55,260 nucleotides of DNA, taken from contig JAJYZG010000005.1 of assembly GCA_021800155.1 (NCBI GenBank), forward strand, positions 1-55,260, read 5' to 3'. How positions within the stretch are numbered: the first letter of the stretch is position 1; each line of letters opens with the position of its first letter. Positions 33,942-42,848 of the stretch are shown here, in pieces. The stretch comes from a bacterium. Its GTDB lineage: Bacteria > Patescibacteriota > Saccharimonadia > Saccharimonadales > UBA4665. The position numbers were made by a program, and so were the translations under genes. The notes beneath the pieces were generated by a model that was given only the letters and a program-made list of their open reading frames with translations, did no database searches and had not been told where the DNA came from.

Positions 33942-35282
33942 ATGCTTAGCAAAATTAAAGCTGTTAGCAAGGAGACGGCCGCAAAGGCCATCGCTACGTC
34001 CAAGGATAGGCTAAAGGATATCCGGTCCAAATCGCTGAAAGGTCAGGGCGGAGAGGATCATTTAGTAGCTTTAGATATTGGAACGGAATATGTTAAAGCC
34101 CTGATCGGTAAAATTAACTCTGATGGCACAATAGACATTACTGGAGTGGGCCGGCGGCACCAGAACTTAACAGACATGCAAGCTGGTGCAATCGCAGACA
34201 TTGCCGGTGTTGTTGAAAACTGTGATCAGGCACTAACTGAGGCAGAAACCCAGGCCGGCTTAAGCGTCCGCCCGGCAATCATCGGAATAGCCGGAGAGTT
34301 AGTGAAAGGAACGACTATGACTATAAAGGTCGCCCGAACCGAAGCTAACAAGTCGATTGATCTTGAGGAAATGGAGAAAATTATCCGTTTAGTACAGCAG
34401 CATGCTGAGACCAAGGCCAAACAACAGCTAGCCTGGGAGATGGGCGGCAAGGAAGTGGCTATACGTTTAGTGAATAGCGCTTTAGTCGGTATTGAAATTG
34501 ATGGTTATCCAGTGACTAATCCGATTGGCTTTCAAGGTAAAAACGTTGTCGTTCAGCTTTATACAGCGTTTGCTCCCATGATTCATATTGGTGCGCTCGA
34601 AAAAACAGCCCAGGAGCTTGACCTCGACTTGATGGCTGTTGCTGCCGAGCCGTTTGCGGTGGCGCGGGCCGTGATCGGCGATAAACAGAACCAGAACTTA
34701 AGTGCTATTCTGATGGATGTCGGCGGTGGTACCACTGATATTGCGGTCGTAGATGATGGTGGAGTACAGGGGACTAAAATGTTTGGGATTGGCGGACGCG
34801 CGTACACTCATGCCGTTGAACGCGCACTGGGCATATCTTTCGATCAAGCTGAAACACTAAAACTGGCTTATGGTACTAGTCAGCTACCACCACAGCGCCG
34901 GCCAGCAGTTGAGTCAGCTCTAGATAAAACTGCCGAAGTTTGGATTAGCGGTATTGAACTGGCCCTGGGTGAATTTACCAAGCTTGATCACCTGCCCCAC
35001 CGGATGTTCTTATGCGGAGGTGGCGCCAGTCTGGACTTATTGATGCAAAGACTAGAAGGCAGCGCCTGGTACAAGAGCTTACCGTTTACTCGACAGCCGA
35101 GTGTTAACCTGATCAAACCGGAACAGGTTGTTGGTATTAAAGACACTACCGGAAAAGTTAAGGATCATACTTTTATAACTGCCATGGGACTGCTTAGGGT
35201 TGGTTTAGATACCATGCAACTTAGCGGTGGCGAAAGTGGCGGGAATATTCGTGAAAAACTGGACAGGATGTTAAGTGTATAG
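33942..35282 (+). CDS. ftsA: FtsA/PilM-family actin-like ATPase
   Basis: The 446-residue protein has the actin/Hsp70-like phosphate loops VALDIGTEYVKALIG (about 43-57) and AILMDVGGGTTDIAVV (about 248-263), an SHS2/1C-type region between them, and a C-terminal FLCGGGASLDLL. This fits FtsA, which ties FtsZ to the membrane; PilM is closely related and a possible alternative. A basic, amphipathic-looking N-terminal extension may replace the usual C-terminal membrane helix. It is followed three bases later by a membrane protein gene and then by RuvX, MltG and a LysM/CHAP protein, an envelope/division setting. Confidence 0.82.
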   Translation: MLSKIKAVSKETAAKAIATSKDRLKDIRSKSLKGQGGEDHLVALDIGTEYVKALIGKINSDGTIDITGVGRRHQNLTDMQAGAIADIAGVVENCDQALTEAETQAGLSVRPAIIGIAGELVKGTTMTIKVARTEANKSIDLEEMEKIIRLVQQHAETKAKQQLAWEMGGKEVAIRLVNSALVGIEIDGYPVTNPIGFQGKNVVVQLYTAFAPMIHIGALEKTAQELDLDLMAVAAEPFAVARAVIGDKQNQNLSAILMDVGGGTTDIAVVDDGGVQGTKMFGIGGRAYTHAVERALGISFDQAETLKLAYGTSQLPPQRRPAVESALDKTAEVWISGIELALGEFTKLDHLPHRMFLCGGGASLDLLMQRLEGSAWYKSLPFTRQPSVNLIKPEQVVGIKDTTGKVKDHTFITAMGLLRVGLDTMQLSGGESGGNIREKLDRMLSV

Positions 35283-35284
35283 CC

Positions 35285-37015
35285 ATGGCAACTGATAAGG
35301 ACACAATTTACGTTGACACCGAAGAAGAGATTACGGCGATCATTGACAAGGTCAAAAGTTCACCGTCTAAGGTGGTAGCATTAGTATTACCGAAACGCGC
35401 GGCAATGCTCCAGTCAATCGTTAATCTTAAGCTTTTAAAGCGCAGCGCGGATAATGAAAAGAAAACACTGGTTTTAATTACTACTGAAGCCGGACTGTTG
35501 CCGCTAGCTGGCGCAGTCGGCCTGCACGTCGCCAGCAGCCTAACTGATTCGCCCGAAGTACCTTCTCCACCAAGTATGGGTTCAAACCGGCCCGAAACTG
35601 TTGATGAGGATATGACCATACCTATGGGGGAGGAAACTGAAACTCCTGACTTAACTGAACATGCGAGTAAAGCATCGGCCGTCGGCGCTTTGGCCGAGGC
35701 CGCGAAACACCACGCCTCAAAGGCCGATCAAGAGCTTGAAACCCTGGAGTTAGATAACAGGGGACCCGAAACCGCTACTAACCCAACGTCCAAGGAGTCT
35801 GCCAAGAAGAGCAAGCACCTTAAAGTGCCTAATTTTAACCGTTTCCGGGCCGTCCTCATAATCGGGGTTGTGTTGGTAGCCGCTCTAGTTCTATTAGGTA
35901 TATTGGCCTTTGCCGTTTGGCCGCACGCGGACATCTCGATTCAGACCAACGCCGCCAACGTAAACGTTAATTTACCCTTGACGCTAGATACCACCGCCCA
36001 GTCGGCTAACTTCTCTAACGGCGACCTACCGGCTAAAGCTGTAACTGAGCAAAAAACCTTTACCGCCACCGTGCCAACGACCGGACACCAGAATTTAGGC
36101 AACACCGCGACCGGTACTGTAGTAATGCTTGTACCATGCAGCGCTTATCCCACCGTACCCCCTCCTGACGTCTTAAGCGGTACAACTTTGACTCAAGGCC
36201 AATATAATTATTCAACCACCGATGATACTACTTTTTCGTCACCACCGTTACTAACCACCTATAAAGGCCGGTGCTATTGGGAAGGCACTGACGCCTCAAC
36301 TGGTAGCAACAATATACCAATCACCGCCCAATCGCCCGGCTCAGCCTATAACACTAACGGTCAGACCAGCTTTGCGGTTGCTAATAATACCAGTGTCCAG
36401 GCCGAGGGATCAGCTGCTGGCGGCACGGACAATATCGTTCCAGTGGTTGCTCAAGCTGACATTACAACCGCGACTGCGAAGATCAATACAAACAACAGTA
36501 GCGCCGCTCAGCAGAGTCTAGCCAGTCAACTGGTAGGTGACGGGTATTATCCAATTAACGCAACCTTTACTAGCTCCAGCCCGCAAATAGCCACCAGTCC
36601 GAATGTAGGTGATCAGGCAACTTCGGTAACAGTGACCGAAACCATTACCTATACGATGTATGGGGCGAAGCAATCCGACCTAAAGTCGGCAGTCGCAACT
36701 TTCGTGCATAGTCAGACCAGCAGAAACCAGAACATCATATCCTACGGCATTCACCAAAACGATTTTAAGCAGATTAACACCAATGCCAATACCGACCAAA
36801 TAACCTTAAGCACTATTACCGAGGTTGGCCCTAATATATCTCTAAAACAGATTAGGAAATCGATCGCGGGTAAATCACCGGCAGAAGCAGTCGCCTTGAT
36901 TAAGCAAAACCCAGACGTTACGTCAGTTTCAATTCGCCTAAGCCCATTCTGGGTGAGTTCTATACCAAGTAATCAATCAAAAATAGCCATCAATATCGCT
37001 AAACTGGGTAAGTAA
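35285..37015 (+). CDS. CPR-type single-pass protein, baseplate J-like outer part
   Basis: The 576-residue protein begins with a cytoplasmic domain (about 3-85) reading TIYVDTEEEITAIID..VALVLPKRAAMLQSIVNLKLL, which I recall as recurrent in CPR genomes. An acidic, disordered linker (about 90-185) and one membrane segment (about 193-216, VLIIGVVLVAALVLLGILAF) follow. The outer part of about 350 residues is rich in Thr, Asn, Ser and Ala and reads as repeated beta-structure with short duplicated motifs. Related proteins are sometimes labelled baseplate J/gp47-like. It may be a surface or pilus-associated structure working with the FtsA/PilM-like neighbour; this is inference from context. Confidence 0.68.
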   Translation: MATDKDTIYVDTEEEITAIIDKVKSSPSKVVALVLPKRAAMLQSIVNLKLLKRSADNEKKTLVLITTEAGLLPLAGAVGLHVASSLTDSPEVPSPPSMGSNRPETVDEDMTIPMGEETETPDLTEHASKASAVGALAEAAKHHASKADQELETLELDNRGPETATNPTSKESAKKSKHLKVPNFNRFRAVLIIGVVLVAALVLLGILAFAVWPHADISIQTNAANVNVNLPLTLDTTAQSANFSNGDLPAKAVTEQKTFTATVPTTGHQNLGNTATGTVVMLVPCSAYPTVPPPDVLSGTTLTQGQYNYSTTDDTTFSSPPLLTTYKGRCYWEGTDASTGSNNIPITAQSPGSAYNTNGQTSFAVANNTSVQAEGSAAGGTDNIVPVVAQADITTATAKINTNNSSAAQQSLASQLVGDGYYPINATFTSSSPQIATSPNVGDQATSVTVTETITYTMYGAKQSDLKSAVATFVHSQTSRNQNIISYGIHQNDFKQINTNANTDQITLSTITEVGPNISLKQIRKSIAGKSPAEAVALIKQNPDVTSVSIRLSPFWVSSIPSNQSKIAINIAKLGK

Positions 37016-37020
37016 TATAA

Positions 37021-37446
37021 ATGACCCAAGCAAGTACGTCCATACTGGGACTAGATATAGGGAAAGTGCGCATAGGAGTAGCCAAAGCCTACTGGCCTTT
37101 TGGTATACCTGCTCCTCTAACTGTTCTTAACAATGACCATAACCTAGTTGATGCGCTTAAGCGTCTTATAGCAGAAGAAAACGTGGCTTTTATGGTAGCC
37201 GGTTGCCCCCGCTCGCTTCATGGCAACAAAACTGCGCAAACGGCTTTCACGCTGGATCTAGTTGATCAATTGAGACGAACTCTTCCCGTGCAGATAAAAT
37301 TACAGGATGAGGCAGCGACTTCTATCAAGGCCGAGGCAGAGCTAAAAGCTAAAGGCCGTCCATTCTCTAAGTCAGACATCGACAGTTTAAGTGCTGTCTA
37401 TATACTTGAGGATTTTCTAAGCGAACATCGTAGAGGTAAATCTTAA
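37021..37446 (+). CDS. ruvX: Holliday junction resolvase-like RuvX/YqgF
   Basis: The 141-residue RNase H-fold protein has ILGLDIGKVRIGVA with the first catalytic Asp, the VAGCPRSLHGNKTAQT loop, LQDEAATSIKAEAEL and SDIDSLSAVYILEDFL with the last Asp. YqgF proteins process the 16S rRNA precursor 5' end and have been proposed as resolvases. Length is normal. It is five bases after the upstream gene and three before mltG; the yqgF-mltG pair is common in bacteria. Confidence 0.9.
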   Translation: MTQASTSILGLDIGKVRIGVAKAYWPFGIPAPLTVLNNDHNLVDALKRLIAEENVAFMVAGCPRSLHGNKTAQTAFTLDLVDQLRRTLPVQIKLQDEAATSIKAEAELKAKGRPFSKSDIDSLSAVYILEDFLSEHRRGKS

Positions 37447-37448
37447 AT

Positions 37449-38492
37449 ATGCAGACAAAACATCACCATCCCATCCCTCGCCGACTTTGGATCATTGGTG
37501 GAGCTGCCATAGTTTTACTGATCGGGTTAATTGTAGGTATCAGACAATATTATTTTGCTAATTTGGTACCGGTGAGCAATAATCCGAAATCAGTTATTTT
37601 TACCGTACCAAACGGGGATACGATTACCCAGATAGGCGATCAACTAGCTAGTCGGGGATTGATTCGCTCAGGGTGGGTTTTCGACTGGTATGTGCATAGC
37701 CAAAACCTTGGAAGCAAGTTAGAAGCTGGTAGCTTTGCGCTTTCTCCGAGCTATTCTGTACAACAGATTGCTTCAATCATTGCTTCTGGTCATGTGGCCG
37801 AAGGGATAGTCACGATACTACCCGGGAAAACCATAGCGCAAATTAAAGCCAGCTTGATTAACGCCGGTTTTACTCCTAACAGCGTTGATAGTGCACTTAA
37901 CCCGTCTAATTATGTCGATTTACCCATAATCGCCGATAAACCGGCTTCGGTTAATACGCTCGAAGGCTTACTTTACCCTAATTCTTTCGATAAGACCGCA
38001 ACTACTCCACCTGAGCAAATTGTGCGTGAATCCCTGATCGAAATGGGGCAGCATATTACACCCGCACTAAAGTTAGCTTTTGCTGCTGAGGGTTTAAGTG
38101 TTTACCAAGCAATAACCCTCGCCTCAATTATTCAGCAAGAAGTGAGTCAACCAGCAGATATGACGCAAGTGGCACAAGTGTTTCTAACCCGGCTCAAACA
38201 AGGTACGCCTCTAGGCTCAGATGTTACCGCGAATTTTGGTGCGATTGCTGCCGGCCAACCGCCCTCTCTTACCTATAATTCCCCATACAACACCCTCATA
38301 CATATCGGTCTGCCGCCAACACCGATTGGTACGATCAGTCAAGTGGCCTTAAGTGCAATAGCGCACCCGGCACCAACTAATTGGCTGTATTTCGTAACTG
38401 GCGACAATGGTACAACCTACTTTGAACAAACTCTCGCCCAACATAACGCTGATGTCGCCCAGTATTGCCATAAGCTCTGCTCACAACCATGA
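37449..38492 (+). CDS. mltG: Endolytic murein transglycosylase MltG
   Basis: The 347-residue protein has a basic start, one membrane helix (about 13-32), a LysM-like region (VPNGDTITQIGDQLASRGLI) and the YceG catalytic domain with LEGLLYPNSFD, ITLASIIQQEV, VFLTRLKQGTPLGSDVT and GLPPTPIGTIS..LYFVTGDNG. MltG cuts nascent glycan strands and ends their growth. In the usual E-K-E(T) motif the first Glu is Gln here (QQE), so which Glu acts is a question. The protein would sit outside the membrane. Confidence 0.92.
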   Translation: MQTKHHHPIPRRLWIIGGAAIVLLIGLIVGIRQYYFANLVPVSNNPKSVIFTVPNGDTITQIGDQLASRGLIRSGWVFDWYVHSQNLGSKLEAGSFALSPSYSVQQIASIIASGHVAEGIVTILPGKTIAQIKASLINAGFTPNSVDSALNPSNYVDLPIIADKPASVNTLEGLLYPNSFDKTATTPPEQIVRESLIEMGQHITPALKLAFAAEGLSVYQAITLASIIQQEVSQPADMTQVAQVFLTRLKQGTPLGSDVTANFGAIAAGQPPSLTYNSPYNTLIHIGLPPTPIGTISQVALSAIAHPAPTNWLYFVTGDNGTTYFEQTLAQHNADVAQYCHKLCSQP

Positions 38493-38568
38493 GACTTTGA
38501 GCTTCGCTAGATCATAGACGTTGCTTTTGGTAAAATAAATCTGTCGCCACACGGGGAAACTTATATTA

Positions 38569-39717
38569 ATGATGCCTAAGGTGGTGTATACGAAGGAGAA
38601 GTTGGCCATTTTTAGGACTATTTCTCACAGCCCTGAGCTCAGTACGTTTTTACTTAACAAAAGCCGACGTAAGTGGTTACACAAGCTGATTAAGGTTAAT
38701 TTTAGCCGGCGTAAGCTTATGAGAACCGGATTGGTCGGGGTTAACCTTTTTATTTTAGCGTCAGTCATTTTTTTCATAATGACCTCTCCGCACAGCCAGG
38801 CTCAGAGTTTGAGTGTCACACCGGTCGTTGACACGTCCAGCAATGTGATTAATCCACTAGATCAACTTGCTTCGGCCAATATCGCATTGACCGTAGCTAG
38901 AATGGATAACCTTCCGGAAGCAACCGCTATCAGCAATCAGGCGGACAGCGAAAACGCCTTATTATCAGTGCCTCCTGTTAATAATAGCGTGATTTCTAAA
39001 CCGCAAATTGTGGCTACTCACTATGTATCCAATAAAGACATCAAAGTATATATTGTTCAACCTGGCGATACCGTGACCTCGATTGCTCAGAAGTTCAACA
39101 TTTCGACGGATAGTATACTTTGGTCGAATAATATTATAGGCAATGATGTGACCTCGGGGGTCAAACTGCTTATACCCCCGATCACTGGCATTGTTTACAC
39201 TGTTAAACCAGGTGATACGCCGGCTTCGCTGGCAGAGCAATATAACGCGAGTGAGTCTCTCATTATCGCCTATAATGATGCCGAAATAAAAGGTATTTAC
39301 CCAGGTGAGAGAATTATTATTCCGAACGGCACACCCCCAAGTGCGACTCAGGCTGCTTATAGTGCAACCTATGGCTGGGGTTATCAGGCGATATACGGCT
39401 TTAACGGCTACGATCCGGGTCAGTGTACCTGGTGGGTAGCCAAACTCAGAGCCGCCGCCGGCGATCCGCTACCGACTGATCTCGGCAACGCTGACACCTG
39501 GGGTATTAATGCTGAACGCTTCGGTTTGCCGGTTGGTACTACGCCTCAGGTTGGCGCAGCGGTAGTGATGTCAACGTACGGTTATGGGCACGTGGCTTAT
39601 GTGACAGCTGTACACCCTAATGGTACGATTACAATTAGCGAGATGGATTATTACTGGGAGCCATTCGTTGCCGATACCAGGGTCGTGCCAAGCGCCGGCA
39701 TGCTGTACATTTATTGA
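38569..39717 (+). CDS. LysM-LysM-CHAP wall hydrolase
   Basis: The 382-residue protein has a cytoplasmic basic start, one membrane segment (about 53-72), a linker, two LysM domains (about 162-205, YIVQPGDTVTSIAQKF; and about 210-253, YTVKPGDTPASLAEQY) and a C-terminal CHAP domain (about 275-382) with the catalytic Cys in GQCTWWVAK, His in GHVAYVTAV and Glu in SEMDYYW. It binds and cleaves peptidoglycan, probably in division or growth together with MltG upstream. A weak GGGG ribosome binding site lies before the double ATG (38569/38572). It is related to, but distinct from, the T4SS-linked CHAP protein at 6.6 kb. Confidence 0.9.
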   Translation: MMPKVVYTKEKLAIFRTISHSPELSTFLLNKSRRKWLHKLIKVNFSRRKLMRTGLVGVNLFILASVIFFIMTSPHSQAQSLSVTPVVDTSSNVINPLDQLASANIALTVARMDNLPEATAISNQADSENALLSVPPVNNSVISKPQIVATHYVSNKDIKVYIVQPGDTVTSIAQKFNISTDSILWSNNIIGNDVTSGVKLLIPPITGIVYTVKPGDTPASLAEQYNASESLIIAYNDAEIKGIYPGERIIIPNGTPPSATQAAYSATYGWGYQAIYGFNGYDPGQCTWWVAKLRAAAGDPLPTDLGNADTWGINAERFGLPVGTTPQVGAAVVMSTYGYGHVAYVTAVHPNGTITISEMDYYWEPFVADTRVVPSAGMLYIY

Positions 39718-39772
39718 TGGATCTAGCTTCGGGCAAGGCTGGTTATTACAACTAATAGAAGAAGGATAGCTG

Positions 39773-41047
39773 ATGAATTTCGTAGACCAAGCCAGCATAA
39801 CGGTAATTGCCGGTAAGGGTGGCGACGGCCGGGTGAGCTTTAGGCGCGAAAAATTTGTTTCCCGTGGTGGTCCTGACGGCGGTGACGGTGGTAACGGCGG
39901 CAATATCATCGCATTGGCCAGCAATAGTACCAACAGTCTTGCTAATTTCCGGATCAATAAGCTAGTTAAAGCTGAAGCCGGATCGCCGGGTGGTAATAAA
40001 AAGAAACATGGTAAAAGCGGCCATGATTTAGTGATTTATGTTCCGATCGGAACTGAGGTTAAAGATAATGCGGGTCAGTTGCTTGCCGACTTCATCAGTG
40101 ACGGTCAAAGCGTAATCGTAGCTCATGGTGGTAAAGGCGGTTTTGGTAACGCTCACTTTGTAAGCTCTCGCCGCCAAAGTCCGAATTTTGCCGAAAAGGG
40201 CGAACCGGGCGACAGCCTGGAGCTGAAGTTGGAGCTTAAACTGCTGGCAGACATTGGTCTGGTTGGTTTGCCGAATGCCGGCAAGTCTACTCTGTTAAGG
40301 GCTCTATCCAATGCTCGCCCTAAAGTTGCCAACTATCCTTTTACCACATTAGAGCCATCGGTGGGCGTCGTAGACATTGATGCGCAAACAAGTCTGTTAT
40401 TTGCTGATATTCCTGGCCTAATTGAGGGGGCAGCCGAAGGCAAGGGTCTGGGCCACGATTTTTTGCGCCATATTGAGCGGACATCAGTTATTGTCCATCT
40501 GATTGATGCCTATAACGATGACGTAGTTAAGGCCTATTCAATTATTCGTAATGAACTTTCAGCTTATAGTCCGGTTTTAGCAAAGCAGCCGGAAGTTATC
40601 GCCATCAATAAGTCCGAAGGGTTAAATAATACTGCTAAAGCTGCCCTCGTTAAGTCTCTAACAACAACTGTGGAGCCTAAAAATACCCCGATTTTACTTA
40701 TTTCAGCCAAAAGCGGTCTGGGCCTTAAAGAGCTTGTTTTGGCGGCTAAAGCTGCCAAGGATAAGGAGGCGAGCAAACGACACCGCCGGAAAGCTAAAGT
40801 TGTCTTTCGCTATAGTTTGCCAGATAGTTCTGGCGGATGGAAGATCAAGCGCGCCGGCGACCGTTACCTGGTTGAAGGACGCGATATTGAACGTTTTGCG
40901 CTTAAGACTGATTTTAATAATGATCAGGCAGTCGCCCGCTTGCTGGATATCTTAAAAAAACGTGGTGTTATCCATGCCCTGATAAAGGCAGGCATTAAGC
41001 CGGGGAATACAATTGATCTGGGCGGCAAGGGTGAGATTACTTTTTAG
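39773..41047 (+). CDS. obgE: GTPase ObgE/CgtA
   Basis: The 424-residue protein has the glycine-rich Obg fold (about 1-157, FVDQASITVIAGKGGDGRVSFRREK), a GTPase domain with G1 GLPNAGKSTLL, G3 DIPGLIEGA, G4 NKSE and G5 SAKSG, and a C-terminal OCT domain (about 345-424). Obg acts in 50S ribosome assembly and stress response and is essential in most bacteria. GAAGGA lies 9 bases before the ATG. Its stop directly precedes the next start. Confidence 0.95.
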   Translation: MNFVDQASITVIAGKGGDGRVSFRREKFVSRGGPDGGDGGNGGNIIALASNSTNSLANFRINKLVKAEAGSPGGNKKKHGKSGHDLVIYVPIGTEVKDNAGQLLADFISDGQSVIVAHGGKGGFGNAHFVSSRRQSPNFAEKGEPGDSLELKLELKLLADIGLVGLPNAGKSTLLRALSNARPKVANYPFTTLEPSVGVVDIDAQTSLLFADIPGLIEGAAEGKGLGHDFLRHIERTSVIVHLIDAYNDDVVKAYSIIRNELSAYSPVLAKQPEVIAINKSEGLNNTAKAALVKSLTTTVEPKNTPILLISAKSGLGLKELVLAAKAAKDKEASKRHRRKAKVVFRYSLPDSSGGWKIKRAGDRYLVEGRDIERFALKTDFNNDQAVARLLDILKKRGVIHALIKAGIKPGNTIDLGGKGEITF

Positions 41048-42505
41048 ATGAGCAAGATAAGCTTATTCTTCTATGATCTAGAAACATCAGGTCTTCATCC
41101 TGATTCTGACAGGATAATGCAGTTTGCCGGACAGCGTACGGATCGTGATCTTAATCCGCTCGGGGAACCGATTAACCGTCTGATTAAGCTAAATGAAGAC
41201 GTGCTGCCTGATCCTTCAGCAGTTCTGATTCACGGTATTACACCGCAGCAAACTTTGTCTGAGGGATTAAGTGAAGCAGAGTTTCTGCAAGAATTTTACG
41301 GCGAGGCTGTTCTGCCGGGTACGGTTTTCGTGGGTTTTAATAATATACGTTTTGACGATGAATTTATGCGTTTTTTAAACTATCGTAATTTGTATGATCC
41401 TTTTGCCTGGAGCTACCTAAATAACGTATCGCGGTGGGACATGCTTGATATGGCCAGGATGACCAGAGCTTTGCGGCCTGCCGGTATCAACTGGCCGACT
41501 AATGATAAAAATGGCAGTAATATTAATCGCTTGGAGCACTTAACGGCCGCCAATAACTTGCCGCATGCTAATGCCCATGATGCGTTGGCTGATGTTTTGG
41601 CTACAATCGACTTTGCTAAATTAGTTAAAGCGAGACAGCCTAAACTATATAACTATCTCTTTCGGCTCCGGCTTAAGGATCACGCTGCCAAACTAGTTAA
41701 TGCTCCATCGCCGTTTATATATACATCGTCACACTATCCGTCGGCACAATTGCACACCACCGTCGTCATTAAGGTGACAGACCATCCGTCCCCGAACTGT
41801 GTTTTAGTCTATGATCTACGCCATGATCCTACCCAATGGATTAATAAAAACGGGCAAGAGCTGGCTGATGCATGGCGTTACACCACTATGCGCAGCGTTG
41901 ACACTCCAAGATTACCAATCAAAACTTTGCGTTTGAATCGCTGCCCGGCGGTGGCTCCATTGTCAGTACTTAATGAAACGTCTGATCTTGAGCAGCTGCA
42001 ATTAGATATGACAGAAGTTAGAGAAAACGCAAAAATCCTAGCTAAGGGAGTCAATAAGTTCGCGCATTCTTTGATCGACGCAGTTAATATTTTAAACGTT
42101 GAGCAAGAAGAGCGGCAGTCCAGTCGTCACGTTCCGCCCGATGCTCAACTGTACCATGGCTTTTATTCAGATTATGATCGTACTTTGTTACACCAACTAC
42201 ACTTATCGGAGTCACCGCAAGCCATCAGATTGTTTAGGGGCAAAGTGAGGGATCCTAGACTTAAGCAGCTTGCCAGCCTGTATCTTGCGCGTAATTATCG
42301 GGGCGGTCTAACAGCTAAAGAATACCAAGGTTGGGCAGAGTATTTAAAACGCCGATTGTTCAAAGGCGGCGAAACAAGTACCCTAGCGGTGTATTTTAAA
42401 CAAGTTACGGAACTTAAAGAACAACATCTGGATCCGCGTAGTCAAGTTCTGCTCGAAGATCTCAAGTTGTATGGGGAATCCTTGATTCCCAGTGATATTG
42501 CTTAG
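41048..42505 (+). CDS. sbcB: Exodeoxyribonuclease I
   Basis: The 485-residue protein has a DEDDh nuclease domain: FFYDLETSGLHPDSDRIMQFAGQ, GFNNIRFDDEFMRFLNYRN and PHANAHDALADVLATI, followed by the SH3-like and C-terminal helical regions of E. coli ExoI (475 residues). It digests single-stranded DNA 3'-5' in mismatch repair and recombination. ExoI is best known from gammaproteobacteria, so its presence in a CPR genome is of some interest. The start directly follows obgE. Confidence 0.9.
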   Translation: MSKISLFFYDLETSGLHPDSDRIMQFAGQRTDRDLNPLGEPINRLIKLNEDVLPDPSAVLIHGITPQQTLSEGLSEAEFLQEFYGEAVLPGTVFVGFNNIRFDDEFMRFLNYRNLYDPFAWSYLNNVSRWDMLDMARMTRALRPAGINWPTNDKNGSNINRLEHLTAANNLPHANAHDALADVLATIDFAKLVKARQPKLYNYLFRLRLKDHAAKLVNAPSPFIYTSSHYPSAQLHTTVVIKVTDHPSPNCVLVYDLRHDPTQWINKNGQELADAWRYTTMRSVDTPRLPIKTLRLNRCPAVAPLSVLNETSDLEQLQLDMTEVRENAKILAKGVNKFAHSLIDAVNILNVEQEERQSSRHVPPDAQLYHGFYSDYDRTLLHQLHLSESPQAIRLFRGKVRDPRLKQLASLYLARNYRGGLTAKEYQGWAEYLKRRLFKGGETSTLAVYFKQVTELKEQHLDPRSQVLLEDLKLYGESLIPSDIA

Positions 42506-42679
42506 CAGGGGACGTTTCAGTAAAAGTGCAACATTGGCGACTAACCGGATGGTTTCGTTTCTGAGGCGTCGGCTATGGCGATAGGCTAAAGCAGTAAACA
42601 ACGCTAACACCAACCCACACCACAGTGGAAACCCGATAATCGTACCAATAACCAGACCTAAATTAATTAGATTGTACAT
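42383..42679 (-). CDS. Possible small membrane protein, antisense to sbcB end
   Basis: The 98-residue frame has one good membrane segment (about 5-32, NLGLVIGTIIGFPLWCGLVLAL), then a basic stretch RHSRRLRNE, with the last 40 residues antisense to sbcB. AAGGAG lies two bases before the ATG, too close for good initiation. A transmembrane-plus-basic pattern is plausible, but the antisense tail may be chance. If real, translation may end normally at 42383. Confidence 0.35.
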   Translation of the reverse strand: MYNLINLGLVIGTIIGFPLWCGLVLALFTALAYRHSRRLRNETIRLVANVALLLKRPLLSNITGNQGFPIQLEIFEQNLTTRIQMLFFKFRNLFKIHR

Positions 42680-42816
42680 AACTCCTTAATTCCTGGGTCA
42701 ATTAGTCAATAACATACAACTAAATTGTGCGAAGGTCAAGATCCTGTATTCGTGTTTTTTGGCTTGACCCTGCCCGATTTTACAGAATAACAGTGGTAAG
42801 AATAGTAATTTTCCGG

Positions 42817-42822
42817 TATAAT
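42817..42822 (+). promoter_or_regulatory. -10 box (TATAAT) for uvrA
   Basis: TATAAT is 26 bases before ATG 42849; AAAGG (42837-42841) gives a Shine-Dalgarno site seven bases before the start. This gene therefore has a short true leader, unlike several others. Confidence 0.55.
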
Positions 42823-42848
42823 TACATAGTTTAACTAAAGGTTATTGA

